Of a DNA stretch of 64,000 bases, positions 48,899 through 62,210 are shown piece by piece. The translations under genes and the position numbers were made by a program. Source of the stretch: Rostratula benghalensis (lineage: Eukaryota; Chordata; Aves; Charadriiformes; Rostratulidae). Under the pieces are notes generated by a model that was given only the letters and a program-made list of their open reading frames with translations, ran no database searches and was not told the DNA's origin. The stretch lies in the NCBI GenBank assembly GCA_013399305.1, contig VXAI01000020.1, positions 3,100,371 to 3,164,370 on the forward strand. The letters run 5' to 3'. Numbering within the stretch: the first letter of the stretch is position 1; each line of letters opens with the position of its first letter.

Positions 48899-51819
48899 GT
48901 AAGACACAATGGGAGCCAAGCAGCACTGTTCTCGAGTGCCATATGGCCAGCCAGGTTGCCAGCATTCAGAGATAAAGAAGCCAGAGTAAATTATAAGTCC
49001 TCCCTCAAAAAACAAAAAAAGAAAAAAGAAAAAAGCGAAAAAAACAACCAACCACAAACCACAAGCCCAAACAAAAGATAGTTAATTTAGCACTAATAAA
49101 CAAAACACATTTCAGAAATTCCTGGCCAAATACATGTTCCCTCGCAGCTCCCCACCTGCTGGTACTGGCAGAATAATAATAGTACCTGCAGTATGGTGCA
49201 CAGCTCCTCCTCTGCTCCATCCCTGCTTTTGTTGTCCTCTTCAGACCTACAACATAAGGTCCTTATCTTATCGCCCTCCTGCTCTTCAGCTTTCCTTCAC
49301 AGAGATCCACCCCAAATGCTTAAAAACTGTAGAAAGAATTACGCTCTAGGAGGGAATCAGAGAAAGATATAATTACGTCTGCAAATTTGTATTTGACTTA
49401 GGCCTGAGCTTTAGCCTAATTCACTGATCATTCAAGTTGTATCCTCAGCTTGGATTTGGCAGTCTCTGTCCTTCGCATTGAAACCCTGTCATGGGGACCA
49501 GAAGGGCCAAGACCTGAAGAGACAGGGGAGGGTTCGAACAGTGAGTGAGAGCAAGAAGGACATTTGGATGAAATTCATAAGTTCATCTGTCCAGGAGAGT
49601 TTTTCTTTCCCGTTTGATGGCACGTGAGTGTGAGCCAAGGTGTTTTAAAGTATCTTGCTTCTTTTGGCAGAGGGGCGAGGAAGAGTGGTCTCTCCAAGAC
49701 CATGGCTACATAAGTTCTCTGGTCAAAAGCCCAGGCTAAGCCAGGCATTGGTATTATTTCAAGGAGCCTGAAAGCACATAAGCAGAAATCCCAGGATGCC
49801 AGCAATTTATGGTCCAACGACCCTAGCTGTCCTTCAGGGCAAGGGTCCTCCATGCAAATATTTCACAGACAACATCTGTTTTATAGAGCACATATAGTAG
49901 CACAGTGGTGCAAGGTCTGGGCACAGGTTTCAGGGAAATGGAGTTATGTGCTAGATTTTTATTTTAAATGAGACATTTCATTGTCAGTGAACCTCCATCT
50001 AATGTCTATTCATTGTAAGAAGTGACAGAAGTAAAACTAGGTGAAGGAAAGCAGATGGCTGAAACACGTTGTTGAAAAAAATCAATAATCCCACTTCTGA
50101 TGCATCGATATTTGGGTGTGGACACATGCAGAATTGATGTTTAAATGTCAGCTGGGCCCAATTTGCAGCATTTCAAAGCCACCTTTGTGTTTCGAATTCA
50201 GCAGGAGTGAAGGTCAGAAGTTTTACTAAGTATTCAACTTCAATGATACACTTTAGAAACATTAATTTTTATCTGAAAAGATCTTTTATCTTGTTCCACT
50301 GATAGTACTTAAGGTGGAAGAACATAGAGCAGGCATAAGTTCAAAGCTTGGTCAAAGGACAACACTTCTATTGTTACCTTGGTACTAAAGCTCCAATGAT
50401 TGCTCCTGAAAAACTGGACAGCTGCAAGTCTGAATTTTTCCAGTGCATAATTATATTAATCAATAAGGGGTTTTTTTTGTCCAAATATGTAAAGATACTG
50501 TGGCCAATAAATCTCTTCACTGACTTGGTTGTTTCTGATGTTTCCTCTTTTATAGTAGAAAGAAGACTGTGGGGCTATTAAACAGAAATTGTTGATACCA
50601 CGAAAAAGAACATAAAGAACACATATTTTCTTTTTAACACTTTATATTTAAATTACCAGAACTTCAGTTAGTACAGTGTGGCAAAGCCTCATATGAAGTA
50701 ACAGAAACATGCATTTAAACCATCTGAAGATTTAGTTAGTTATGCACCTTAAAATGCAGTTAAACAAGAGCTGCATGAAATTGTAAAAAAAACAAACCAC
50801 AAAGAAATCACCAGGGTTTCATCACTGTGATACTAATAGAATAGTTTGGTTTTTAAATTAATTTAAACATGTTTCATTACTTTGACATGGTTACCAAACA
50901 ACATTCTGGACCTGTAGAAATAATAATAATAATTCAGTTGTCTATTTCACAAACCTTAGCAAAGGTGTCCCTTCTTTACATATAGTAGAGACTTCAGGAA
51001 GTAGTAGTTGAAGTTTAAGCAAAAAGGACGTTATAAACAGGATTTTGCTAGATAAATGCAAAGGGACAGTTTTAAACCCATTTATTTTAACTGAAGCTAA
51101 ATATGTACTGCAGGAAAAATTTGCCAGGCACCTGTGATGGCATTTGTTATGTGCTTTGCAAAGGAGCAAAAGACTCTATGAACAGGACTAGTCAGGGCGG
51201 GGAATTCAGGATTCAGAGCTGTTAACAGGCTACATTTCCCTTGAAATTAGTAGGCCTGGAGGGTGTTCAGAGTTTTTAAAGAGTTGCGTTTATTTTCATC
51301 TCATCTACATTATGTGTTATGAGTGACAGATATGTTGCAATACAGAGTACTGAAATTTTACTTTAAGTTTTGAACTGTGAAGATAGAATAATTCTTGTCA
51401 CATTTCAAAAGGCTACAAAGGAAAATCCTAAACAGTTAACAGAGACACCAGAAGAAACAAAATAGCTGAGCTTCATAAAAAAAAAGCTAAAAAGACACCT
51501 ATATTTATAGCTGTAAAACAAGAAATCTTCAGAACTTTCTGAGCAACAGAGGACAAGAATTATCTCAAAATCCCAGGCAGAAAAAATATTTTGAAAGTGT
51601 GCTTTTTTTGAATTAAATCTCGGACATACTTGTGTTGATCAAAAGTCTATGAGGAAGAGGCTAGGAGACACATCGGAGGAAAACATTCCCAGGTTACATG
51701 ACACAGCCTGAAGGATCAGAATAGGATACAGTTATGAAATCATCCAGGCATAAAGGTCAGCTTGTCCACAAGTTGTGTCAATAGGATTGTGGTTAGGAAT
51801 CAAGCAGGCAGGCAGTTTC
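48899..51819. other. Non-coding sequence after the MIR relic
   Basis: An A-rich stretch (49008-49075) explains the Phe-rich minus-strand frames. AATAATAATAGTACCTGC at 49173 recalls a MIR/L2 word but is isolated. No gene seen. Confidence 0.65.
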
Positions 51820-52000
51820 AATTTAAAAAAACAAAAGCAAAACCAAAAAACAACAGCCTTCCCCCCCCCCGCCTCCCCCACACCCAAACAACAACAACAA
51901 ACCCCAAGCCAAAACAAAACAAAACCCAACAACAACAACAAAACCTCCCCAAAAAGCAACACAAAACCCCGAAGCTTCAAATCCCCTTATAACAGAACAA
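51820..52000. repeat. A/C-rich low-complexity tract with C10 and (CAA)n
   Basis: About 180 bp almost free of T on the plus strand: AAAACAAAAGCAAAACC, a C10 run at 51861-51870, then (AAC)n blocks around 51888-51900 and 51929-51942. The overlapping Pro/Lys/Gln/Asn-rich open frames on both strands come from this composition. Confidence 0.92.
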
Positions 52001-53635
52001 CAACAAAATTAAAAGCCATTTTAAGGTTTGGTAGCTTGATGTTGGAATACTAGAGTAAAAGAGATTCAGCACAGTCAGATACTTGCTGGAATCAAAAATG
52101 CAGGGATGGAAACATCCCACATGGTATGTTTTTTCTCTGGAAGAAAGCTGGGTTGTTCAAAGATTCTTTAGGGCTACTAGGAACCCTTCAGTGTGGGAGA
52201 TGTGCTTTATTTAGGAGCCTTTAAGAGTTGAAAGAAACAATGTGCCAGGTTTTCCATGTCTATTTTACAATTAGAAAATACAAAGAGCTTTCTTGTCCTC
52301 ATTTACTCTGACTAAGAGAAGAGAATAAATTATACAGAGCCCTGAAGAAGAAACGGCCATGTGCCCCATTCCTATCAGACTGTTCCGTCTTTAATATTGT
52401 AAAAGAAAACTTCATTCACAAAGACCATTTTGACTTTCTTGGAAAGTTCCTCTCCCAGTGTTTAAAAATCAATCTCGTTCCCTACCCCAATATTCCTGTT
52501 AGATTTTGTGATTAACAGTGCATAGCTTTGAGTTTATGACTGTAGGGGCCCCCCATAGCCCAGGAGTCTCAATAATGCCACTTACTCCATGTGTGCTCAC
52601 TGCACTCTGGGTAAAGAGGAGACTTCATCCCCCGGTGTTATCTTGGCAGCATCTTCCACAAATGCATCCCATCTTTAAAAGAAGAAAGGATCTACTTTTT
52701 AGCTAGCTTAACTTTGTCTAGACAGCAAATGCAGACGTGTTTTATATAGCTGATTTAGCTACCCCACTTGACTAAGCTAGAGTGAGCAAGATTCACAAAG
52801 ATTTTCTCTTTATCCTGTGTTTGTCTTTCTAACTTCTCTGGCTGCTTATCTGTGCTTGTGCATGGGAAACCTGGGAAACTCTAAACAGCTATCCCACAAC
52901 ACTGCCTGCTTGCCAGTCACCTCAGCAGGGATACACTAGTGGTAAAATGAAACTTTGGAGAGTATGAGTAACGTCTAGTGCAGATGATGCATTTTTCTTG
53001 ATTTTTCCATTTCAGAAGTTGTTATTGTCTCTTCATGTGATACCGTTTTATCTGCTGGTTGTAGCTTATACAAAACCAATGTGTTTTCACAGCTCAGGAT
53101 AGGTGTTTTTGCTGCCTTTTTATTAATTTAAAGAAATAAATATCTTGATGAGAGTGACCTTCATTATACTTCAGACCTGATCATTGCTCCCTGGGGGCTC
53201 CATTACCTCAGTGAAAGCCATAGACAAAGTTCACTCAATAATTAGAGGGACTGGAGTTGTTCTGGTCTGGGAACCTGACACCCCTGCTGTGCTGAATGGC
53301 AGTGTACAGATGAGGGATAGGAGAGCTAAGAGAGCAAACTAAATTAAAGCTGCCTAAGGTCTGTCTTATGTATTAACTTGCAAATAAGGTGGGGGCACAG
53401 CAAAAAACAAGCGATCCTTTTCCTAAGTAGTATTAAATCATTCCCAGTTAGGATGTGTTCCAACAAGTAGATGTCAGCTCTCACATGTGATTCAAACCTA
53501 TAGTAATATGGGATAAATACTCCGTGTAATAAAATATATTTTTTGTCCTCTAGCATGTCTAGAACTTATCCAACAATACTTGCTGTATTTTTCTGTGCCA
53601 CCATCTGTTTAGCAAAGAGATTATACATAAGAAAT

Positions 53636-53718
53636 TAAAATAATATAAAATATAAAATATGTATAAATATATATCTGAGTACAGACATACACATAAATAT
53701 GTATGTGTACATATATCA
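53636..53718. repeat. AT-rich low-complexity tract
   Basis: AAAATAATATAAAATATAAA and TGTATAAATATATATCTG followed by ACATA/TATG words; no unit is clean. Confidence 0.75.
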
Positions 53719-56700
53719 GAACTAATCAGTTCTGCATAGCAAAGGTACTTAATACAAGGAGGAAATAATTCACTGATAAATTTGTGGACAAAATTCATGT
53801 GTTCAACAGCATTGCCTATTGAAGGACTATCTGGACATGTGGCCTGCCCTGTAGCACCCAGACATAAACCTGGTTAGGGCCCACAGCAACCTTTGTGATA
53901 GAGAGCTGACATCCACAGAGTTTGTCTGAGTAACTCTCAGAAAGGCTTTATTAAGCTTGGATTTTCTAAGAAGCTGGGTATGAGAGGTGATGCTTGAAAT
54001 GGGACTTTGGTGGATTTTGTGCAACACTGACCTGCTAGTGGGTAATGCAGCCCACACACCTACAGCTGTGGTGTGCACTGAACCATAGTGGTGGGCTTTG
54101 TGTCTTCTGTGGCCTTTCACAGCATGGTAGTTCTCCGGAGAATCTCTGCTTACCTTTCAGCTTTCTGCGTCTGCTTATGTTGGCATCTAGTTATGGCACC
54201 TGGCCCACCTGCAGTCCCAAAACCAGGAAGAGTTTCTGTATGTGGAGATACTCTCGTGGCACACCAACCCACATCAGCCATGCAAGCCACTTCCCAAAAT
54301 GCGATTGAGGTTGTTTCATCTTTAAAATGTGTTTTTAAGCATCCTGCTTTCCCAGAGAGTATATTAACAACCAAACCCTTGGTTAGGTGGCCTTGAGGAG
54401 AAGGGTAGGAAAGTGAGGCTGCCTTTCATCTCTCCTTTTGAAGCTGTGCTGCTCCACAGAGGGGAATGTCAGACACCTCCATTGACCTTTTGTATCTTGT
54501 CTTTTTGAATCAGATTTCTGGCTGAGGGGAACCAACCACCAGAGCCACTCTCAGATACCCAAGCAGTGGGTGCCTGTCTCCCCAGGCTCCCCAAGGAGCC
54601 CAGCCTGCCCTCCTCTGAAGGAAGGGATGCCCAGGCAGGCAGGAGGGGTGAGGCATTTCATTGCATACACCTATTTTGACTTTGCACGGCATGAGGGCAG
54701 AGTAGCGTCAGAGGGGGAATGTTAGTGTGAAGGCACATGGGACAGAATGGCAAGGTTCACTTTTTAGTAATGGTGCCATCTTGAGCAGCCCCCACCCCTT
54801 CATTTATTTCCTTCCACAACAGCCCTTCTTTTTACTTCTATTTTTTGATGCTTTATTTTTCAAGTTGGACCAACTCCTGTATCCGGGTTGCAAGTAGTGA
54901 CAGAGCCAGGAGAAGTGAGGGTGTGTTGGGGAAAAAATAGCAGTAGGAAAAGAAGGTAGGAGGAGACTCCTCAGACCATCCTAAACCTCACTGGTGCTGA
55001 GTGTACAGCTATTGCCAGAGGATGCCAGTAGTTTTTTCCGTCAAGACAGCAAAAGACTTCTTCATTCTCTACCTAGCTCCTTCCATCTTTCCTTTCTTGG
55101 ATGCTAGTTAGTCCTTGGCTTTTCTCCCCTTCTCTGTCATTTTGCCAGCCTCTTTTTGCATCCTCTGCTCACAGACGTGCTTTATGCTACGGTCACCAAG
55201 GACACAGGGCTATTCCTGTCATTCTGTGACTCCTTGGGTTATTGTATCAGCTGAAGGAGTCTTCTCCTGCATTTTTTTCTTCCTGTTGGAGATTATTTCT
55301 TTGTTTAGGGCTGTTTGGATGTGGTCTCCGACACATTCGATGTTGTTGGGTGTTTAAGGGCCACCTGTTGGTCCTGTCTGGTCACCAAGCTGTCACCAGC
55401 CTCCACCTCCTCCTCTTTGTGTGGCTGTGGGTTAAACGGCAAGATAAGCAGAATATACAATGTGTTAAGAGGAAATTTATACCATATTTGACAGCATTAC
55501 CCTGATGATGGGTGCCAAGAATATGACTGGCAACATTTTCTTGGGTCTTTCTCAGATCTCAGATGTAAATTTGATATGTGTTCAGGCAAGCACATATTTC
55601 AGAAGAATTATAAAGAAGAATTTATTCCACTTACAGCTGTATTACAAGTGTTTACTCTGCTGAATTGAACTCCAGCCATCTTCACAATTTCTCTTTGTTT
55701 AAGGTGAGTAATCATGGTGTCATCTTTAATCAAGCAACTATTTATGGGAACTGGAAATTAAAAAATCTCAACTGTGAACATTCAAGAAATTGAATCTGAT
55801 GTTCCTGTCTAAAAAATGAAAGAGAAACCTGATAAGAGTCACCTATGTAAATGTGGCTAACCCACCTGTTTTATAATCTGTAGTTAGCAATAGGAACACT
55901 AAAGTAATGTTTTTCTTTTTTAGTTCTAGCACATGGTACTGTGATCCTATTACAATGAACCATTTTGAACTCAACATCTGCCCTACCCCACTGGCTTTTA
56001 TTCATCTCTATATTGTGCCCTCTTAGTGTCAAATTTTCAAAATGTTGCCTTACAGGCACATAACACCACAACTCCAGCTCATTCCTAAATGTAGTGTGTG
56101 CTTCTACTCTTGCATATTGCTTTCAGCTTTTAAAGAGGAAATTTTCAAAGAAAGCAAAGGCAACTCGGTAGGTTGATAGGAATTATAGATCTCTTGTTGT
56201 TTTCATAAACTCCTTACTCTAACATATTGTGGCAGAACATGTGTGGCAATAAAAAAAGACAGCAAAAAAGCAGTGCCAAGGGGAAATGGTGTCCTAAGTC
56301 CCTTTTCCACTGTGTCCTGGTTATTTTCTGGGGTGAAGTGCACTCCATTATTTGCTTTCTCTGAGTCAGAGATCGGCTGTAGAAATATCAGTGTGCTTGA
56401 CAGAAAGGAGTCAAAGGAGCACAAAGCAACGTGGTGACAAAGTGGCACACTGGCTCCTGGACTGAGTTAACACGTCACACAGGGCTGCATGACAAACTAT
56501 AAAAAGGAAATGCAGAACTACAGGGAGAAAGGGACTTCCCCCAGGACTAAGGGTCCATCACCTCTGAGCTTTTCTTACAAAATAATAAAATAAAGAAAAA
56601 GATACGGTGGCAGATAGTACTGAAAGTTCAAGGACCGATTAACTCTGAAGCTATCTCATCAGAAAGCAAGATGAGAGAGGGGGTAACATCAAGGGCTGGA

Positions 56701-58120
56701 AAAAGAAGGGTGGGGAAGGAGGGAGAGGGAAGACAGACAAACGTGTGTGACATCTTGCAGCCTGAGAAGAAACAAAAAAATTATTGGCGCTTCCCAGTCA
56801 GTCACCAAGACAACAGCAGATTGGATTTGGAGCTGCCTGTAATAATTTATGGCTACTTTGTCTTGGTTCGATTTCTGTGTTGCTTTGCCTGCTTATGTTG
56901 GATTCATTAGCTTGGCAAGAGCTTCAGCCATAAAGACAAGGTAGAGGGAGAAGAAAGGGGGAATTTTGGGAAATTTGGATCTACGAAAGACTGATGTAAA
57001 AATACCAGTGAACTTGAAAAAGGCTATCACTATTTTTGTTTTGAATATCTTTTGTGCTATGATTTCTTTCCAGTGATAAGAGAGAGAGACACACACAAAG
57101 AGCAGTGACAAGGAAATCCCTTGTTGCTATAGAAGGACCCTCTTGTATCCACTGCTGATCTCAAGCTCCCAAAAAGAAAGGTCAAAACTATGCTGGGATG
57201 TAGAAGGAGCTCTTGGCCTGGACAGCCAGATGGAAGGAGAACTATGGTGTTTGTACCCCAGAAGGGTGAGGTGGCAGACGCAGAGCTCGAGGGGGTGAGG
57301 GGAGCTAGAGAAGCTGAAGTCCTGCAGGAGCTGTGTCACAGCAGAGTGCTCTATTTTGAGCCCAGGAATGACAGCGATACTGTGGAAGCTTAAAAGAGCT
57401 GCCTAAAAAAAACAGTTCAAAAAGTAACTTAGCTGTAGCATAGCAGAGATGGACAAGCATCAGTCAACACGCTGCACTTCAGTTGGTTGGAGGACAGAGA
57501 GATGGAGACTGGCCGTGAGGGAGGGTGCCCTTTCACAGCAGGAAAACAACTCAGTGACAAAAGTCCTGTCAGTCCATTCCTGGTGGAATACACGCACCTC
57601 TTAGAGGCAAAGATGGTAAATTGCACACGTGGGCCAATTGCACACCATATGGTCTAATTTCCTTTGGAAGAAGTGTGTGGCAAAATGCAGAAGAAACCAC
57701 CCTACAGCACACAAATGAAATGCAATGTTGTGTCACTGGACCTGCTAGGCTTGCTTTTCCAAAAGGCACAGGTTTTACTGGGGACCAGTTGTCCTGCAGA
57801 CTTCCCTTTCAGGGGCACCTCAGAGCTATATTAAAACCTCCAAGCAACAACAGTAAAAGGCCGTTAATGATAGCAGGGAAAACTCTTCTGCACCTCTGAA
57901 ACAGATCCTAGAATTCAACTGCTGAGCACCCAAAAAGGGTGGAGGATCTGTATGTTCTGCTCACCAATAAACCCACACAGCTTCATCCCCAAAATAGCCA
58001 CACTTCCACATAAGTATTTAAAATACCCAAACCCCACTGATCCCCCTCCCCGCCCTACCCCACGTGCCCAAGTTTTATGGCTTCAGTAAAGTGACAAATG
58101 TGAGGAAGGAGCAGTTTGGT

Positions 58121-58140
58121 ATGTGCAATGCTTTGCACAT
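58121..58140. repeat. 8-bp stem inverted repeat
   Basis: ATGTGCAA-TGCT-TTGCACAT, perfect arms around a 4-base loop. TTGCACAT-type words resemble C/EBP half sites, but this is not specific. Confidence 0.85.
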
Positions 58141-59689
58141 TGCCCTGATTTTATTACCTCTAGCATTTTAAGCTGACAAGGTAGAAAACATCCTGTCCCT
58201 ATGAACACAAAGGACCAATTCAACATAGGGGTGTCAGAACAGTTGAAATTAGTGCACTTCCCACACAATTGTATTTGTGGAAATAACTTTGTGTTGTAGC
58301 CTAAACGTTTGGGTCAAACCATCCATTTATATGCCTGTTTTCTTGACTTACAGCTTTCTCTTGCAAAGATATTATGGCAGAACTCTCTTTCCCCTGAGGT
58401 TGGGGCAGGCTTAGAATGCTGCTTTAGGATTACAATAAATAAACTTACAAAAACCATACACAAGAAAAAGAAATGGCAACTCTGAACCATTCATCATTTT
58501 TCCTTCACTTCTGTTTTCTCCCTACAGCTATTGCAGTAGCCCTTGATGAACCCCAAATGTTCCTTGTTCTTCTGTGGAAAGTACTTTGTGAATTGTTTAT
58601 TAGCTTGGAAAACTGTTTGTGTCTCTCAGGACAGGCATCAGTAGAAGATATCTGGGATGAGTACTCTATGAAGACGGTACCTTTATGCCTTAGGAACCAA
58701 TGAACTACTCCAAATGATCCAGCGCTATGAACCATGCTGAACTGAAGACCAACAAATGTTACCTTCCATCTCTTCTAGTGACTTTAGTGTTGTCTTCATT
58801 ATCGTCTTCCGTTCTCCCTTGCCAATTCAGTCAGCAGTTTGCCTCCTGTGCTACATACCAGCTGACAGATGTATCCTTTTCATTTCACATACTTTTAAAG
58901 CCTTGGGCACTGCTTTCTGGAGATATTTATACAGCTCTGGGACCCAGTTGCTGGAAAAGTAGTTTGTACTGAATATTTGTTACATGTTCTACAAGATCCC
59001 ACACATTCTCACTTTGCATAGAGTAAAACAAAAAAAAAGGTGCTGATGCTTTGTATGTATTCTGTATGAAACATATACAGTAGATGTTGTTATAGTCTGA
59101 CAATATTTCAAAGCTTTTCTCCATAACAATATGAATTGCATGACAAACATTATTTTTTATATCTGCCATGGTGCCTTTTATATATGCCATGCACCCAGTT
59201 TCTTAATTGCCTATGAGCAAAGAGGGTGGGAGAATATTATCCTCCTGCAGATCGCATGGCATCTCTGTGTCCTCATCTCAAATGCTGGAAAAGGAAGGAC
59301 GTTTGCAACAAAACACACTGGTGAGTCTGTCCCTCCCCAGTGGTCAGTAAGAGCAACCAGCTGTATGTTAATTCTGCTGGTGTAATTTCTTCCTCTTCTT
59401 TTAATTGATATGGGACAGAGTGCAGAACAACTATAAAGATAACTTATTTTTTATTTTGAATTCTGTTTTCCTCTCTGTGTGTTCCACTTTCAGGATATTA
59501 TATTGTCTACCTATTGAATGACCATCTCCTGGCTCTGCCGGAGGAAGGTGGTGAAATCTGAAGGCTCTTTTGCTGATTGTGTTTTCACTGTTCTCTCATT
59601 TAGATGATCGTGTAGAAAAAAAGCAATAAACACATAATATTTGAAAAATGCCATGGCAGAACCCTGAAGGTAAAACAGCTGGCCTTTGC

Positions 59690-60090
59690 TTCAGTTTCTA
59701 GGGCAGCATTTTAATAAACATTAGTCACGGTGATTATGGAACATTTTATCAACGATACATCATTTCCAGCATTATTCAGTTTTTGAGTCCATATTAGCAT
59801 AATAACTTGCATTATTAGTATAATTTGAGAAGTTTTAAGGACATGGCTGGAGAATAAGAAGCTCAGGCTGGAAAGCATCCGAATGCCAGTTGCTTGTCTT
59901 GCTTGCTGGGGCCAATTAACATATTTCTTCCATTTTTGCCTTTGTTTGACTTATCAAAATACAAATGTGCTGCAGACTTTCAGAATCACTTAGGCTCCTT
60001 GTTCAGGCTTTAGAGGCACATAGCAACATGAAGCACATTCATGCAGATTAAGTGCTCTTTGGAGTATTAGAAACCACTTAATCTGTATAA
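59690..60090. promoter_or_regulatory. Possible conserved non-coding element
   Basis: About 400 bp without simple repeats or frames, rich in TTAAT, ATTA and CATTA words (GCATTATTCAGTTTTTGAG, GCCAATTAACATATTTC, CACTTAATCTGTATAAATAT). It has the look of an enhancer-like block. Confidence 0.17.
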
Positions 60091-60980
60091 ATATGCTTCA
60101 GGTTGCTCAGTTTTTACAACACCTTGAGAAGGAACTGCAGTGTTTCAGAAAAGAGTGTGATGCATTATTTAACAGGAGATATATAATCCATGATAAGTTT
60201 ATCTTCCAAGTGACTATTGTCAGAATCATAGTTTTATTTTTTTGTATATTTGTACTTCATTGCTCTGTGTTAATGCAAGTGACAAAGGGAATTTCCTATT
60301 ATATACTCTATTACTTTCAAAATCCTGTTTTTATCACTGTTGATTTAGAAAATAAGCATGAGAGATGTGTAAGTGTTGAGCAATTTTACTTTACAAATTC
60401 ATGGAGCAGGAAGGATTTACGCTTAAACAGAAAAAGGTAAACAGTATTTATTTTCTCATCTAGCTAAATATGTTAGCCCATGCATTAAAAAGCATATTTT
60501 TAGTTTCCACTGCCTCTAATTTTCATTTGCAGTAGAGCTGAAAAGAATGAGGTATGAGACAGGACTACGAACAACATATCAGGATGTTAGCTCTTTTGCT
60601 TTTGGGGTCCACAGTGTCATTTACTCTAATAATTCTCTGCACTGTAGTTTAATTATTGCCATAAATAGAAAGCACGTTTGCATTGCACAGCTTTCCCAGA
60701 GGATGCCTTATGTATCCTGAGATAAATTTAAGCTCTATATTTAATATTTTTGAAACTGTAGCTCTGTTGTATTCTGAAATCCCTTGTTATTCAAATGCTT
60801 GCAGCAGCCATTTGTAGGCAGACGGTGGCATGGACAAGACAGTGTTCATCATAAAATGCTGAATGCAAGGAAGTAAATAAGACTTTTGGTGGTCACAGCA
60901 ATGGAGTCTGCATGTCCTCTGAAGAACAGAATTCAATACATTGAATTATAAATTTAGTGACAACTTTTAAGTTTTAGTAT

Positions 60981-61000
60981 AAATAAATAAATAAACAAAT
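60981..61000. repeat. (AAAT)n microsatellite
   Basis: AAATAAATAAATAAACAAAT, a short tetranucleotide repeat. Confidence 0.9.
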
Positions 61001-61488
61001 ACATCCATACCTATTATGGGAAAGAGCCTACAGGATGATTTAGTAAAGGCCAGTCTTCCCTACCTGAATTTCTGGGGCTACGGGGCCCTTGAGTTGAAGG
61101 CCCAGCACCCATTCCAGGTGTGGTAAATTTGTGTTAGGTGCTGGAGGCAAGTGCCATGTCCCCTGCCCTTCACCAGTGAGGTCTTTTATTTGCTGAGGAC
61201 ATGCCACAACAAGCAAACAAGTCGAGGCTCATCACTCCCTGAGTGCTAGGGTATGCTGAAGACTCTTTTGAGAGGCATTAAATAATGCAAAAGGAACTTA
61301 CAAAGGGCAGAATGTGGCCCATTTGATGGGTGCAGAGTTGAATTTTAGCCTTCTTTTGCTCTTTTCCCATATGATAACCGAGAATGTGACCTTAGCAGTG
61401 ATGGAGACAGTTGAGTTTTTAGCTTGGATTATTTCTTTGTCCCTGTACCAAAGTTCTTTGTTTGACAGAGATTTGTAAATTCACAGTG

Positions 61489-61528
61489 NNNNNNNNNNNN
61501 NNNNNNNNNNNNNNNNNNNNNNNNNNNN
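61489..61528. other. Assembly gap (40 N)
   Basis: Forty N; the right flank begins with an A-rich run, which probably caused the gap. The true length is unknown. Confidence 0.97.
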
Positions 61529-62094
61529 AAAATAAAAATTAAAAAAATTGCAAAGACTTTTCAAAAATTCTGATTTTTTTCTGTGATAAGCAGTATTCAA
61601 CTACAGTAAACTGGGTGAATAAAATTTCTATAATGATTTCAAAACAAATTAAAAAAAAAAGGAGAGGCATTTAAGGCAGTTTTCCTAATTTTCATCCAAC
61701 TTAAGTTGCAGGTTGCATTGTATATGAATTGCACAAAATATACTACTACTTTTCTCACTGCAGGCTTGGATTTGGTTCCCTGGGTTATATACAGTGCAAA
61801 CACTGAAACATATATGACCTCTATTGCACAGAGGTCCTTTGCCAGAAGCTCATTGCAGGAATGGGCTTTAGTATTTTTTGCATTGGATTTTACTCTACTG
61901 TTGGTTTTATCATTCTTGATCTCTGCAAATGTGCTTTATTGTCTGGATCATTTAATTTTGTTAGGCAAACGTGCTTCATTTTTTAATGATAGAATGTTAG
62001 CATGCTCTTCAATAATAACTGTTTTTCCTTTCAGAGCAACTGATGCATAAAGTCTAATCTTTTGTAGTTGAAGGAAGATGTTCTTTAAGAATTG

Positions 62095-62210
62095 ATTTAG
62101 GGTCTGCCTTTGTATAACTAATTTTTAATTACATGCAGTCAGACCTGATTAATCTGAATTAGTATGCAAAGCCCCCTTTTAGAACTAAATAAAATCAGAT
62201 TAACAAGAAA
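62095..62210. promoter_or_regulatory. Possible regulatory block with inverted repeat and POU-like site
   Basis: A 9-bp inverted repeat (TTAATCTGA at 62149-62157 and TCAGATTAA at 62195-62203) flanks TAGTATGCAAAG, which contains an octamer-like ATGCAAA. The words suggest homeodomain/POU binding, but no function is demonstrated. Confidence 0.15.

Larger units (their letters stand above)
52001..61488. other. Non-coding unique sequence
   Basis: About 9.5 kb. A GC-richer zone at 53800-54720 has overlapping frames on both strands (up to 102 codons) without recognisable domains. A strong lone acceptor at 58527 has no convincing donor. 57190-57393 is a 67-codon frame of no known family. 61030-61200 is GC-richer and unassigned. 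Confidence 0.65.

Noticed and set aside
49008..49220. Phe-rich minus-strand frames of 71 and 76 codons
   Set aside because: Translation of an A-rich low-complexity run; not coding.
54088..54396. 102-codon frame with Cys-rich start
   Set aside because: Three overlapping frames on two strands in the same patch and no family similarity; composition effect.
55680..55704. TTTCTCTTTGTTTAAG|GTGAGTAA looks like both an acceptor and a donor
   Set aside because: The two signals overlap and cannot both be used; no open segment is bounded on the other side.
58528..58680. Possible exon after the strong acceptor TTCTGTTTTCTCCCTACAG
   Set aside because: No good donor in a sensible position (only GTACCT), and the translated segment resembles nothing known.
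59251..59320. 70-nt segment between CCTCCTGCAG and ACTG|GTGAGT
   Set aside because: Acceptor polypyrimidine tract is short and interrupted by purines; the peptide is unremarkable. Weaker than the candidates reported.
60093..60440. 115-codon frame ending near a GTAAAC donor-like site
   Set aside because: No good acceptor upstream, and the hydrophobic stretch comes from a T-rich run.
61706..62050. 114-codon frame with a hydrophobic central stretch
   Set aside because: The Leu/Phe run follows from T-rich DNA. No topology signals, family match or exon boundaries.
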